Shown here: piece after piece, positions 1 to 7,773 of the stretch
Layout of the letters: each line of letters begins with the position of its first letter
Numbering within the stretch: position 1 is the first letter of the stretch
Assembly: GCA_002418595.1 (NCBI GenBank)
Contig: DIEK01000038.1
Span: 1 to 29,479, forward strand
Reading direction: 5' to 3'
Length of the DNA: 29,479 bases
DNA from: Candidatus Omnitrophica bacterium UBA5776
Lineage (GTDB): Bacteria > Omnitrophota > Gorgyraeia > Gygaellales > Profunditerraquicolaceae
Made by a program: the position numbers and the translations under genes
Notes under the pieces: model-generated
Told to the model about the DNA's origin: nothing
The model's input: the letters and a program-made list of their open reading frames with translations, nothing else
The model's database searches: none

Positions 1-5
1 TTTGA

Positions 6-75
6 ATTCCGGGGACACAATACTTAATTCACGCCCGGCTGTGTTTATGATAATTAAGTATTGTGTCCCCGGAAT
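6..75. repeat. Perfect 24-bp inverted repeat, REP/RAYT-like palindrome (copy 1)
   Basis: Positions 6-29 (beginning ATTCCGGGGACACAATAC) are the exact reverse complement of 52-75, with a 22-nt loop between them. The same arms recur at 24485-24552 and as a single arm at 17291-17313. The unit looks like the palindromic elements mobilised by Y1-type REP-associated transposases (RAYT); that link is inference, because no transposase gene lies in the window. The right arm ends 21 nt before the mraY start codon, so a transcript through it would carry a very stable hairpin just upstream of the ribosome binding site. Confidence 0.9.
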
Positions 76-96
76 AAGAAGAATACACGGAGGCAT

Positions 97-1188
97 ATGT
101 TATACTACCTTTTTTATCCCCTGCATGGAGAAATAGCGCTTTTCAACGTATTCCGTTACATCACCTTCAGGGCGGCGATGGCGGCTTTGACCGCGTTCCT
201 GCTCAGTTTGATCCTCGGCCCGCGGATAATAAACATGCTCAGACGGCAAAAGATAGGGGAGAACATCCGCAATAATAAAGAGAGCGGCGAACTTTACAAA
301 CTGCAGATAAACAAGCAGGATACGCCCACTATGGGCGGGATATTTATACTGGCGGCTGTCTTCATCTCCACTCTGCTTTGGTCGGAAGCGCTTAACAAGA
401 ACATTATCATCGCTCTAACGGTCACTCTCTGGCTTGGGCTTACCGGTTTCGCGGACGATTATCTGAAGCAGGTCAAAAAGCGTTCCAAGGGCCTAAGCGC
501 GGCGCAGAAACTCGCGAGCCAACTGGCGGTGGGGTTGATAGCGGGGTTCGTTATTTTTTTAGACGGCCAGTACGGGACCGCCCTGGATATTCCCTTTATG
601 AAGGAGGTCACAATAGACCTGGGTGTGTTTTATATATTATTCGCCGCGCTGGTCATCGCCGGGTCATCCAACGCGGTTAATCTTACCGACGGGCTGGATG
701 GCCTCGCCGCCGGGAACGTGGTCATGGCCGCTCTGGCGCTGGGGATATTGAGTTACGTCGCGGGCAATATACGTTTCAGCAGTTATCTTTTCATTCCCTA
801 CATAAGAGGTGCCGGGGAGTTGTCGGTCTTTTGTTCCGCCATACTCGGCGCCGGGCTGGGCTTTTTATGGTACAATTGTTATCCTGCATCCGTATTCATG
901 GGCGACGTGGGATCTCTGGCTCTGGGCGGAGCGCTGGGAACGGTCGCGCTGTTGATAAAGAAAGAGCTGTTGTTGGTCGTCATCGGCGGCGTGTTCGTCA
1001 TGGAGGCGCTTTCGGTGATACTGCAGGTGGCCTCTTTCAGATTGACCGGCAAACGCATATTCAAGATAGCCCCGCTGCACCACCATTTCCAGTTCCTCGG
1101 CTGGCAGGAGAGCAAGGTGATCGTGCGTTTCTGGATAGTGGCCGGGCTTCTGGCGCTGTTGACGCTGGTAACGCTTAAGTTGAGGTAG
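97..1188 (+). CDS. mraY: Phospho-N-acetylmuramoyl-pentapeptide transferase (MraY)
   Basis: This integral membrane enzyme transfers phospho-MurNAc-pentapeptide from UDP to undecaprenyl phosphate, giving lipid I. The 363 aa match the family length (about 360). Visible signatures are TPTMGG (76-81), the aspartate pair in FADDYLK (D120, D121), NAVNLTDGLDGLAAG (192-206), FMGDVGS (267-273) and the histidine cluster APLHHHF (325-331), with about ten hydrophobic segments. The ATG at 97 is chosen because GGAGG lies at 89-93; the frame stays open back to a TTG at 61, but that falls inside the inverted repeat and would add 12 non-homologous residues. The TAG stop lies within a dispersed 35-bp repeat. 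murE and murF, usual upstream neighbours, would be outside the window. Confidence 0.97.
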   Translation: MLYYLFYPLHGEIALFNVFRYITFRAAMAALTAFLLSLILGPRIINMLRRQKIGENIRNNKESGELYKLQINKQDTPTMGGIFILAAVFISTLLWSEALNKNIIIALTVTLWLGLTGFADDYLKQVKKRSKGLSAAQKLASQLAVGLIAGFVIFLDGQYGTALDIPFMKEVTIDLGVFYILFAALVIAGSSNAVNLTDGLDGLAAGNVVMAALALGILSYVAGNIRFSSYLFIPYIRGAGELSVFCSAILGAGLGFLWYNCYPASVFMGDVGSLALGGALGTVALLIKKELLLVVIGGVFVMEALSVILQVASFRLTGKRIFKIAPLHHHFQFLGWQESKVIVRFWIVAGLLALLTLVTLKLR

Positions 1189-1220
1189 TGCGCTGTCAAA
1201 TAAGTTTCTTAAACAACGCA
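1186..1220 (+). repeat. 35-bp dispersed hairpin repeat (copy 1)
   Basis: The element begins TAGTGCGCTGTCAAA and forms a hairpin with arms TGCGCTGT (1189-1196) and ACAACGCA (1213-1220, one G-U pair) around a 16-nt AT-rich loop. An inverted copy is present at 19015-19049 with the same arm and loop lengths and a similar loop sequence. The first three bases are the mraY stop codon. Its function is unknown; it could be a REP-like element or act in transcript 3'-end stability. Confidence 0.75.
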
Positions 1221-1224
1221 CAGA

Positions 1225-1249
1225 GTCCGCCAACGCTTCAGTGGCGGAC
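1225..1249 (+). repeat. GC-rich stem-loop with GCTTCAG loop (copy 1)
   Basis: A perfect 8-bp stem, GTCCGCCA (1225-1232) with TGGCGGAC (1242-1249), closes the 9-nt loop ACGCTTCAG. The core GCCAAnGCTTCAGnGGCGG recurs at 17180-17202, so this is a dispersed element and not a unique terminator. A weak T-rich stretch (CAATTTTC) follows, so some transcription termination or attenuation between mraY and murD is possible but not shown. Confidence 0.7.
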
Positions 1250-1314
1250 GGTCAATTTTCTATTTTCGATTCTCAAGCATTAAGAACCTGTTTGACAAGG
1301 ATGAAAGACGAGAG

Positions 1315-2580
1315 ATGAAAAACCGGGAGTTTTTCAAGGGAAAGAAGATCGTGGTAGCGGGACTGGCGCGTTCAGGCGTCGCCTGCGCCAATCTCTTATA
1401 CAGGATAGGCGCGCGCGTAAGAGTGACCGACGCCTGCGACAGTCTGCTCACCAGGACGGCGGCGGGCGGACTCTTTTCTCCTGATATCGAAGTCGAATTA
1501 GGGCGGCACACTCGTGAATTTCTTGACGGGAGCGAAATGGTGGTGGTGTCTCCGGGGGTGGGCCCGCAAAGCCCGGTTTTCGGTTTTGCCGCGCTGGCCG
1601 GCATACCGGTGATAGGGGAAATAGAAGTCGCGTATATGCTTTGTCCGGCCAGGGTGATCGCGGTCACCGGCTCCAGCGGCAAGACCACTGTTACCACTCT
1701 TATCGGGGAAGTCATTAAGGCTTCCGGGAAAAAAGCTTTCGTCTGCGGCAACATCGGGGCTCCTTTCTGCGGAGAGGTGGAAAAAATGGCCGCCGAAGAT
1801 TTTGTCTGTCTTGAGGTTAGTTCTTTCCAATTGGAGACGATACGCGATTTCAGGCCATGGATAGCTGTGATATTGAACTTAAACAGGAATCATCTCGACA
1901 GGTACCCGGGGATGAGGGAGTACCTCGAGGCGAAGAAACGTATTTATTTGAACCAGGGAGACGGAGACTTTCTTTTGCTTAATCCGTCGGACCGGTATTT
2001 GCGCGGATTGGGAAAAGAGGCGCGAGCCAGAGCCGTTTATTTCCGCGAGGAAGAAGGATTGAATCCGAATCAGAGCGCGGTAAAGACCGCGGTTTCACTG
2101 CTCGGGATAACCCCGGATCTCTGCCTTAAGGTCTTTCAAGATTTCCGCGGCATAGAGCATCGTTTCGAATTCGTTGGGGAGAAGCGCGGGGTAAAGTTTA
2201 TCAATGATTCCAAAGCGACCACCGCCGAATCTGCGCTGTGGGCCCTGAACAACATAAATGGGCGGGTGTTCCTGATCGCCGGCGGCAGGCACAAGGGATG
2301 CGATTACTCTTTGATAGCCAAAGCCGCGAAGAGAAAGGTAAAAAAGCTGTTGCTGATAGGCGAAGCGAAAGACAAGATACGGGATTGCCTGGGCGGGTGC
2401 GTGACTGTGGAATACGCCTCCGGGATGCCGGACGCCGTGCAAAAGGCCTTCCGGGAAGCTTCTGCGGGCGATTATGTGCTGTTGTCGCCCATGTGCTCCA
2501 GTTTCGACATGTTTACCAATTATGAAGAGCGGGGGCGGGCGTTCAAGGCGGAATTCTCCGCGCTGGGGGAACGGCTATGA
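1315..2580 (+). CDS. murD: UDP-N-acetylmuramoyl-L-alanine--D-glutamate ligase (MurD)
   Basis: This cytoplasmic ATP-dependent Mur ligase adds D-glutamate to UDP-MurNAc-L-Ala. The 421 aa show the three-domain Mur layout: an N-terminal nucleotide-fold domain (KIVVAGLARSG, 11-21; SPGVGPQSP, 79-87), a central ATPase domain with the P-loop GSSGKTT (119-125), NIGAPF (146-151), LEVSSFQLE (166-174) and HLDRY (193-197) followed by the lysine-bearing EAKKRIY, and a C-terminal domain with EHRFEF (281-286), NDSKATT (297-303) and a closing SFDMF...EERG motif typical of MurD. The start ATG at 1315 has only a weak GAGAG upstream. It is separated from mraY by 126 bp of repeat-rich DNA and overlaps ftsW by 4 bp (ATGA). 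Confidence 0.96.
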   Translation: MKNREFFKGKKIVVAGLARSGVACANLLYRIGARVRVTDACDSLLTRTAAGGLFSPDIEVELGRHTREFLDGSEMVVVSPGVGPQSPVFGFAALAGIPVIGEIEVAYMLCPARVIAVTGSSGKTTVTTLIGEVIKASGKKAFVCGNIGAPFCGEVEKMAAEDFVCLEVSSFQLETIRDFRPWIAVILNLNRNHLDRYPGMREYLEAKKRIYLNQGDGDFLLLNPSDRYLRGLGKEARARAVYFREEEGLNPNQSAVKTAVSLLGITPDLCLKVFQDFRGIEHRFEFVGEKRGVKFINDSKATTAESALWALNNINGRVFLIAGGRHKGCDYSLIAKAAKRKVKKLLLIGEAKDKIRDCLGGCVTVEYASGMPDAVQKAFREASAGDYVLLSPMCSSFDMFTNYEERGRAFKAEFSALGERL

Positions 2581-3671
2581 TAAGGAATATCAGGATAACG
2601 CTTTTTGCCGTGACGTTGGCCTTGATATGCATCGGCGTTGTCATGATCTACAGCGCTTCCAGTATCTACGCGCTGGACAGGTATAAAGACAGCCTTTTCT
2701 TCGTGAAGAGGCACATTTGTTTTCTGCTGTTCGGGATGCTGCTGGCGTTTCTGGCCATGGTCTCCGACTACCGGAAATTTTCACGTTATTCCAAACCTCT
2801 GCTTCTGGTCTGCCTGTTTCTGCTGTTGCTGGTACTGGTCCCCGGACTCGGCCGCGAGGTCTCCGGCGCGCGCAGGTGGTTCCGTTTCAAGCTTATAAGT
2901 TTCCAGCCTTCCGAGCTGGCCAATCTGGCGCTGATAGCATATATAGCCGATTTTATCGCCCGCAAGGATAATCTGCTGCGTTCGTTCTGGAAAGGTTTCT
3001 TCCCTCCTATGGCGGCGATGGGCTGCATGGTGGTGCTGATACTCGCCCAACCGGACCTGGGAACGGTAGTGGCATTGGCTGCTACCGTGCTTATCATGCT
3101 TTTCGTCGCCGGGACAAGGGTATCTTATTTATTGTCGTTGTTCCTGGCGTCCATACCGGCTCTCTATCTGTTGATCTTCCGGGTGCCTTACCGCAAGATG
3201 CGCATACTGGCGTTCCTAAATCCCTGGGCCGACCCGCGCGGCACCGGTTTCCAGATCATACAGTCGCAGGTCGCTCTGGGGTCCGGCAGTTTCTTCGGGG
3301 TTGGGCTGGGGCATTCCAAACAGAAGCTTTTTTATCTTCCGGCCGCTCATACGGATTTCATTTTTTCCATTATGGGAGAGGAACTCGGACTTATAGGAAC
3401 GGTGGGGGTGGTGCTTTTGTTCATGGTATTTATACTGCAGGGCGTCAAGATAATAAAGAATTCGCCCGATAAGTTCAGTTATTTCTTCAGCCTCGGACTG
3501 GTTTCTTTGCTTTGCATCAGGGCGTTGATTAACATCGGGGTTTCCTGCGGGTTACTGCCGACAAAAGGGCTGCCGTTGCCGTTTATAAGCTACGGGGGGT
3601 CTTCTTTGATTTTTGATATCGTGGCCGTGGGGATCCTGATGAACATCGCCAGGACCGGAGAATATCCGTGA
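2577..3671 (+). CDS. ftsW: SEDS-family peptidoglycan glycosyltransferase FtsW
   Basis: FtsW polymerises lipid II at the division septum, normally with a class B PBP (FtsI, not in this window). The 364-aa protein has about ten hydrophobic segments and the SEDS signatures: IGVVMIYSASS (19-29), GARRWF (97-102), FQPSELANLALI (109-120), QPDLGTVV (158-165), GTGFQIIQSQVALGSG (222-237), HTDFIFSIMGEELG (258-271) with the conserved extracellular-loop aspartate D260, and GLPLPFISYGGSS near 330-343. The ATGA overlap with murD indicates translational coupling. RodA is the alternative paralogue, but the position between murD and murG and the sequence favour FtsW. Confidence 0.95.
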   Translation: MIRNIRITLFAVTLALICIGVVMIYSASSIYALDRYKDSLFFVKRHICFLLFGMLLAFLAMVSDYRKFSRYSKPLLLVCLFLLLLVLVPGLGREVSGARRWFRFKLISFQPSELANLALIAYIADFIARKDNLLRSFWKGFFPPMAAMGCMVVLILAQPDLGTVVALAATVLIMLFVAGTRVSYLLSLFLASIPALYLLIFRVPYRKMRILAFLNPWADPRGTGFQIIQSQVALGSGSFFGVGLGHSKQKLFYLPAAHTDFIFSIMGEELGLIGTVGVVLLFMVFILQGVKIIKNSPDKFSYFFSLGLVSLLCIRALINIGVSCGLLPTKGLPLPFISYGGSSLIFDIVAVGILMNIARTGEYP

Positions 3672-4771
3672 TGAACAGCGGACGCCCGCGGCGCGTGTTG
3701 GCGGTCACCGGCTCCAGCGGAGGTCATATCTTCCCGGCGGTAAGCGTTATTGAGCGCCTCTGCGCCGGGGTACGAGTGACGGAGGCCGTGTTGGTTTTGC
3801 CGGAAAAGACTGCATTGCCCTCCGCGGAAAAAAAGTGCGCCGGGTTGAGGAGCGCCGCTTTGCCTTATCCGCCGCCGGCGCTGCGCCGGGTCTTGGGCGG
3901 ATATGCAGTTTTATTGTATCTGCCCGCGGTCTTTCTAAAGAGTTTTTTTCTGCTGGTCTATTTCCGCCCGGACGTCGTCGCCGGATTCGGCAGCGTCTAT
4001 TCCGTGCCGATGATATTACTGGCGCGCCTGCTGGGGATCAGGACCATTATTCACGAGCAGAACGTTATTCCGGGGAAAGCGAACTTGTTCCTTTCGTATT
4101 TATGCGATAGAATCGCGGTTTCTTTCGACGGAACCATCGGCCGCCTGGGGCGCGCCGGCGTCAAGGCGGTGTTGACAGGTAATCCTTTGCGTTCCGGTCT
4201 GCGTAAGGTGGAACGGACAGAAGCCGCGGCGTTCTTGGGAATGGATGCCGGGAAATTCACGGTGTTGGTCACCGGCGGCAGCCAGGGAAGCTCCCGGATA
4301 AATGATTGTTTCGTGCGCGCCGTGAACCTATTGGAAGCGCGCGACAAATTACAGATAATACATTTGACCGGGAGCAGAGATTACCGCGCGGTCAAGGAGG
4401 CTTACGCCGGATGCGGGGCGGATGTCAGGGTGTTCGAATTCCTGGCTTCAATGGAATACGCGTATAGCGCAGCCGACTTGGTAATCTCGCGCGCCGGGGC
4501 GATGACGGTCAGCGAGATAATTTATTACGGAATACCGGCGGTCATTATTCCTTATCCGTTCGCCGGCAAGCACCAGGACGCCAATGCCGGGGTCCTCAAG
4601 CGGTCCGGCCTGGCGGAGGTGATCGCCGACGCCGAGGTCTCTCCGGAAGCCCTGCGCGGGATCCTGGAAAAAGCGCTTTCCGGACGCGGGCGGAGCGAAG
4701 TCGTTTCGGACGCCGGCAAGGATGCCGCCGGCCTGCTGGCCGAAGAAATAATTAGTTTGACATGCCGTTAA
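3671..4771 (+). CDS. murG: UDP-GlcNAc:lipid I N-acetylglucosaminyltransferase (MurG)
   Basis: MurG adds GlcNAc to lipid I at the inner face of the membrane, giving lipid II. The 366-aa GT28 enzyme shows the N-terminal glycine loop GSSGGHIFPA (14-23), GFGSVYSVP (105-113), HEQN (128-131), the second glycine loop GGSQGS (202-207) and the donor-site segment SRAGAMTVSEIIYYGIPAV (273-291) followed by H301-Q302. The ATG at 3671 shares its A with the ftsW stop (TGATG). A GTG at 3668 is equally in frame and lies 7 nt after GGAG (3657-3660), so the true start may be 3 bp earlier. Its TAA overlaps the next gene's ATG by one base. Confidence 0.95.
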   Translation: MNSGRPRRVLAVTGSSGGHIFPAVSVIERLCAGVRVTEAVLVLPEKTALPSAEKKCAGLRSAALPYPPPALRRVLGGYAVLLYLPAVFLKSFFLLVYFRPDVVAGFGSVYSVPMILLARLLGIRTIIHEQNVIPGKANLFLSYLCDRIAVSFDGTIGRLGRAGVKAVLTGNPLRSGLRKVERTEAAAFLGMDAGKFTVLVTGGSQGSSRINDCFVRAVNLLEARDKLQIIHLTGSRDYRAVKEAYAGCGADVRVFEFLASMEYAYSAADLVISRAGAMTVSEIIYYGIPAVIIPYPFAGKHQDANAGVLKRSGLAEVIADAEVSPEALRGILEKALSGRGRSEVVSDAGKDAAGLLAEEIISLTCR

Positions 4772-5550
4772 TGAAAGAGTATATATTAATTTTATCGGTC
4801 CTGCTTTTTTCCGCCTGCCCGGCGCGCGCCGCCGAGGAGAAATGGCTGACCACCGGCAGCCGTCATTTTCTGATTTATTACCGGCAGGCGCCGGAAGGCC
4901 TGCTGGAACGGGTTTCCCGCCAGTCGGAAGAATACTATACGCGGATAACAGAGGCGTTGGGGTTCACGCGGTATAATTTCTGGCTGGGCGGCAACCGGGC
5001 GAGGATCTACATATACGACAGCGCCGAAGAATACAGGAAATACAGCGGACAGCCCGTCTGGTCATACGGATGCGTCTTTATCCCCGATAAAAAAATATGT
5101 TCTTTCTCCCAGGGGTGGGACACCTTTTCCTCGGTATTGGCGCATGAGATAGGCCACATAATCTTTCATGAATGCCTTGAGATGGAGAAGGGCAGTCTAC
5201 CCCTGTGGCTGGATGAAGGCGTGGCCTGCTACGCCGAGAATCCCGCGAGATGCCGCGAAGCGTCGGTTTTTCTGAAAGCCGCGCATCATAAAGGCGGAGT
5301 ACTTACTTTCGATCAATTGGCGGCATTTATTCCCGCGGCAGCCGGAGAAGAATCGATCCGGATTTTTTACGCCGAGTCTTCAAGCGTCGTCGGATACCTG
5401 TTCGAAAAATTCGGCAGGGATAATTTCGCCGATTTCTGCGAAGAGTTCAAGCGCGGCCGCGATTTGGATAAGGCGTTGCGCAGCGCCTACGGCCTTGCCG
5501 GCAGCGCGGACCTGGAGAAAAGCTGGCGGCGTTATTTGGGCATTTTATGA
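4771..5550 (+). CDS. Secreted peptidase-MA-like (gluzincin) putative metalloprotease
   Basis: This predicted exported zinc peptidase has unknown substrate. The 259-aa product starts with a signal peptide (residues 1-20, hydrophobic core YILILSVLLFSA, likely AxA-type cleavage after ARA). A cysteine at 16 gives a poor lipobox, so lipoprotein sorting is possible but less likely. The zinc motif HEIGH is at 125-129 and the glutamate-bearing WLDEGVA at 146-152, the HExxH...E layout of gluzincins of the peptidase MA type. ATG 4771 overlaps the murG TAA by one base; an in-frame ATG at 4762 would put a charged extension before the signal peptide. The stop overlaps murC by 4 bp. Its place inside the wall-synthesis operon suggests a job in envelope assembly, which is inference. 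Confidence 0.8.
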   Translation: MKEYILILSVLLFSACPARAAEEKWLTTGSRHFLIYYRQAPEGLLERVSRQSEEYYTRITEALGFTRYNFWLGGNRARIYIYDSAEEYRKYSGQPVWSYGCVFIPDKKICSFSQGWDTFSSVLAHEIGHIIFHECLEMEKGSLPLWLDEGVACYAENPARCREASVFLKAAHHKGGVLTFDQLAAFIPAAAGEESIRIFYAESSSVVGYLFEKFGRDNFADFCEEFKRGRDLDKALRSAYGLAGSADLEKSWRRYLGIL

Positions 5551-6926
5551 AAGTAAAACATATACATTTCATCGGGATCGGCGGTATAGGCATGAGCGGT
5601 ATCGCCGGTCTGTTCCTGCGCCGCGGGGTCAAAGTCAGCGGTTCCGACATAAAAGACAGCGGCATAATTTCCGAGCTCCGCCGCTGCGGGGCGGAGGTGT
5701 TTTTAGGCCATTCCGCGGCCAACCTGCGCGGAGCGGACGCCGTTGTTTACAGTTCCGCGGTCGGTGAAGACAATCCGGAGATGTCCGAAGCGCGCAGGCT
5801 GGGGCTCCGGATTTTGAAACGGGCGCAGGCGCTCGCGGAGCTCATGGCCGGCAAGGAGGTCATAGCCGTGGCAGGCAGCCATGGTAAAACCACCACCACT
5901 TCCCTGGCTTCCTATCTTCTGCTGGAGGCGGGGTTGTCGCCCGTGGTTTCGGTAGGAGGGATACTGCGTAACATCAACACCAACGCCTGCGACGGGGACG
6001 GCAGGTTTTTCGTTGCCGAGGCGGACGAATCCGACGGGTCGTTCCTTTACTACCGGCCGGAATACTCGGTTATCACCAATATAGACCGCGAACATCTTGA
6101 TTATTACAAGGATTTCTCCCGCGCGCTGGAGAGCTACGGACGTTTTATCGCGCAGACCGGGAAAAACGGCTGTGTTTTCGGCTGCGCCGACGATCCCCAC
6201 GTCGCGCGGCTGCTCGGGGAATACGGCGGCAAGAAGGTGTCTTTCGGCCTGGGGAAAGGGAATGATATTCATCCGGAACACGTCAGGCTGGACGGTTTGT
6301 CGTCGTTGTTCGACTGCGTTTACCGCGGCCGTGACGCCGGCAGCTTCAGTCTGCCTTTAGGCGGCCTGCATAATGTCTCCAACGCGCTATCCGTGATCGC
6401 CCTGGGATTTGAACTGGGGATAGCAAGCGGCGTGATCCGCCGGGCGCTGGAGGGTTACAAGGGATCCCGGCGCAGGCTGGAGATAAAATTCCAGGATGAT
6501 GAATACGTGTTGATAGACGATTACGCTCATCACCCCACGGAAATCAGGGCTACTTTGTCGGCCGTCAGGCAGTTGAAGCGCAAAAGGGTGATTGCGGCAT
6601 TCCAGCCGCACCGCTACACGCGCACCAGTCTTTTATGGGAAGAGTTCGGCGGGTGTTTCGAAGACGCCGACTGCCTGATCATAACGGATATCTATTCCGC
6701 AGGAGAACGCCCTCTTGAAGGAGTCAGCGGCGGGGCGTTATGCGGTGCCGTGGCATCCGCGAATCCCGGTAAAGAAGTGATTTTTCTCCCCAGAGAGGGA
6801 ATAGAAGCGGGGATAACGGCTTTGCTGCGGCCGGGGGATTGTGTGATCACCCTCGGTGCCGGCGATATCTCCAGGGTATGCGATGATCTGTCCGAAAGAT
6901 TTCAAAGGATCTGTCAGGGAAAATGA
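5547..6926 (+). CDS. murC: UDP-N-acetylmuramate--L-alanine ligase (MurC)
   Basis: MurC is the first Mur ligase, joining L-alanine to UDP-MurNAc with ATP in the cytoplasm. The 459 aa are family-typical. Motifs in order: FIGIGGIGMSGIA (8-20) for UDP-MurNAc binding, the P-loop GSHGKTTTT (110-118), EADESDGSF (158-166), NIDREHLDYY (178-187), HNVSNAL (275-281), SRRRLE (307-312) and DDYAHHPTE (324-332), the last being characteristic of MurC as opposed to MurD/E/F. It starts in an ATGA overlap with the peptidase gene and its 3' end overlaps murB by 44 bp. Confidence 0.97.
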   Translation: MKVKHIHFIGIGGIGMSGIAGLFLRRGVKVSGSDIKDSGIISELRRCGAEVFLGHSAANLRGADAVVYSSAVGEDNPEMSEARRLGLRILKRAQALAELMAGKEVIAVAGSHGKTTTTSLASYLLLEAGLSPVVSVGGILRNINTNACDGDGRFFVAEADESDGSFLYYRPEYSVITNIDREHLDYYKDFSRALESYGRFIAQTGKNGCVFGCADDPHVARLLGEYGGKKVSFGLGKGNDIHPEHVRLDGLSSLFDCVYRGRDAGSFSLPLGGLHNVSNALSVIALGFELGIASGVIRRALEGYKGSRRRLEIKFQDDEYVLIDDYAHHPTEIRATLSAVRQLKRKRVIAAFQPHRYTRTSLLWEEFGGCFEDADCLIITDIYSAGERPLEGVSGGALCGAVASANPGKEVIFLPREGIEAGITALLRPGDCVITLGAGDISRVCDDLSERFQRICQGK

Positions 6927-7773
6927 ACCGTTTGCCGGTTTGACCTCCTGGCGAATCGGCGGGCCGGCCTGTTTTCTTATCGAACCGGAGTCGGAGAGAG
7001 ACCTCGCGGCGCTGGCTGTTCATTTAAAGCGGGAAGGCGCCTGTTACAGGATATTGGGCGGAGGTACCAATCTGCTCGTTGACGACGGCGGGGTGAAAAC
7101 CGCCGTTTTGCGGCTGTCCTCTCCGCTATTCACCGGTATGACCTTCCGCGCAGAGACGGCGGAGCTCGGAGCCGGCCTGTCCCTGAAGAAATTCGTGGCT
7201 GCCGCCATGAAACAGGGCCTATGCGGTTTCGAGCATCTCGCGGGCATCCCGGGAAGCGTGGGCGGAGCGGTGGTGATGAACGCCGGCAAAGGCAGGGAAG
7301 GCGGTTCGATCTCGGACATAATCGAAGGCGTCCGGGTGATGGATTACTGCGGCAGGAGTTCGGAACTTGCGCGCCGTTCTATAAAATTCTCCTACCGCGC
7401 CAGCGGCCTGGATGATCTCATAGTGCTTTCCGTCAAGGTCAAGCTTGCCGCCGCCGCGGACATGGCGGCGGTGAGGAAACGGGTGAAAGATTACGCGGTT
7501 TACAGGACGCAGACCCAGGATTTCACGCGCCCTTCGGCGGGCTGCGTGTTCAAGAATCCCGACGGGGATTCGGCCGGCAGGATGCTCGACGCCTGCGGGC
7601 TCAAAGGCAGGCGCTGCGGAGGGGCTGTTTTTTCAAGGCGGCACGCCAATTTTATCCTGAACATGGGCGGGGCATCTTGTGCGGACGTGCTGTCTCTGAT
7701 GGACACGGCCGTTTCTTCGGTAAAAGAGAGATTCGGCACGATACTGGAGCCGGAAGTTAAATTATGGCGTTAA
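6883..7773 (+). CDS. murB: UDP-N-acetylenolpyruvoylglucosamine reductase (MurB), cysteine variant
   Basis: This FAD-dependent enzyme reduces UDP-GlcNAc-enolpyruvate to UDP-MurNAc with NADPH. The 296 aa show TSWRIGG (21-27), the FAD-binding RILGGGTNLLV (56-66), GFEHLAGIPGSVGGAVVMNAG (115-135), the conserved arginine in FSYR (R172), PSAGCVFKNP (217-226), FILNMGGAS (257-265) and a terminal glutamate in LEPEVKLW. The compact tail fits type II MurB. The catalytic serine of the SAGS-type motif is a cysteine (C221). ATG 6883 is chosen for AGGG at 6873-6876, 6 nt upstream; an in-frame GTG at 6856 exists. The 44-bp overlap with murC is long but the reading frame is clear. Confidence 0.95.
   Translation: MICPKDFKGSVRENEPFAGLTSWRIGGPACFLIEPESERDLAALAVHLKREGACYRILGGGTNLLVDDGGVKTAVLRLSSPLFTGMTFRAETAELGAGLSLKKFVAAAMKQGLCGFEHLAGIPGSVGGAVVMNAGKGREGGSISDIIEGVRVMDYCGRSSELARRSIKFSYRASGLDDLIVLSVKVKLAAAADMAAVRKRVKDYAVYRTQTQDFTRPSAGCVFKNPDGDSAGRMLDACGLKGRRCGGAVFSRRHANFILNMGGASCADVLSLMDTAVSSVKERFGTILEPEVKLWR

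Noticed and set aside
1225..1260. Intrinsic terminator after mraY
   Set aside because: The stem is good but no real T-run follows, and the same stem-loop recurs at 17180, so it is better described as a dispersed repeat.
1301..1318. Five-codon ORF whose stop overlaps the murD start
   Set aside because: Its AAGG touches the ATG directly, giving no usable spacing; probably chance.
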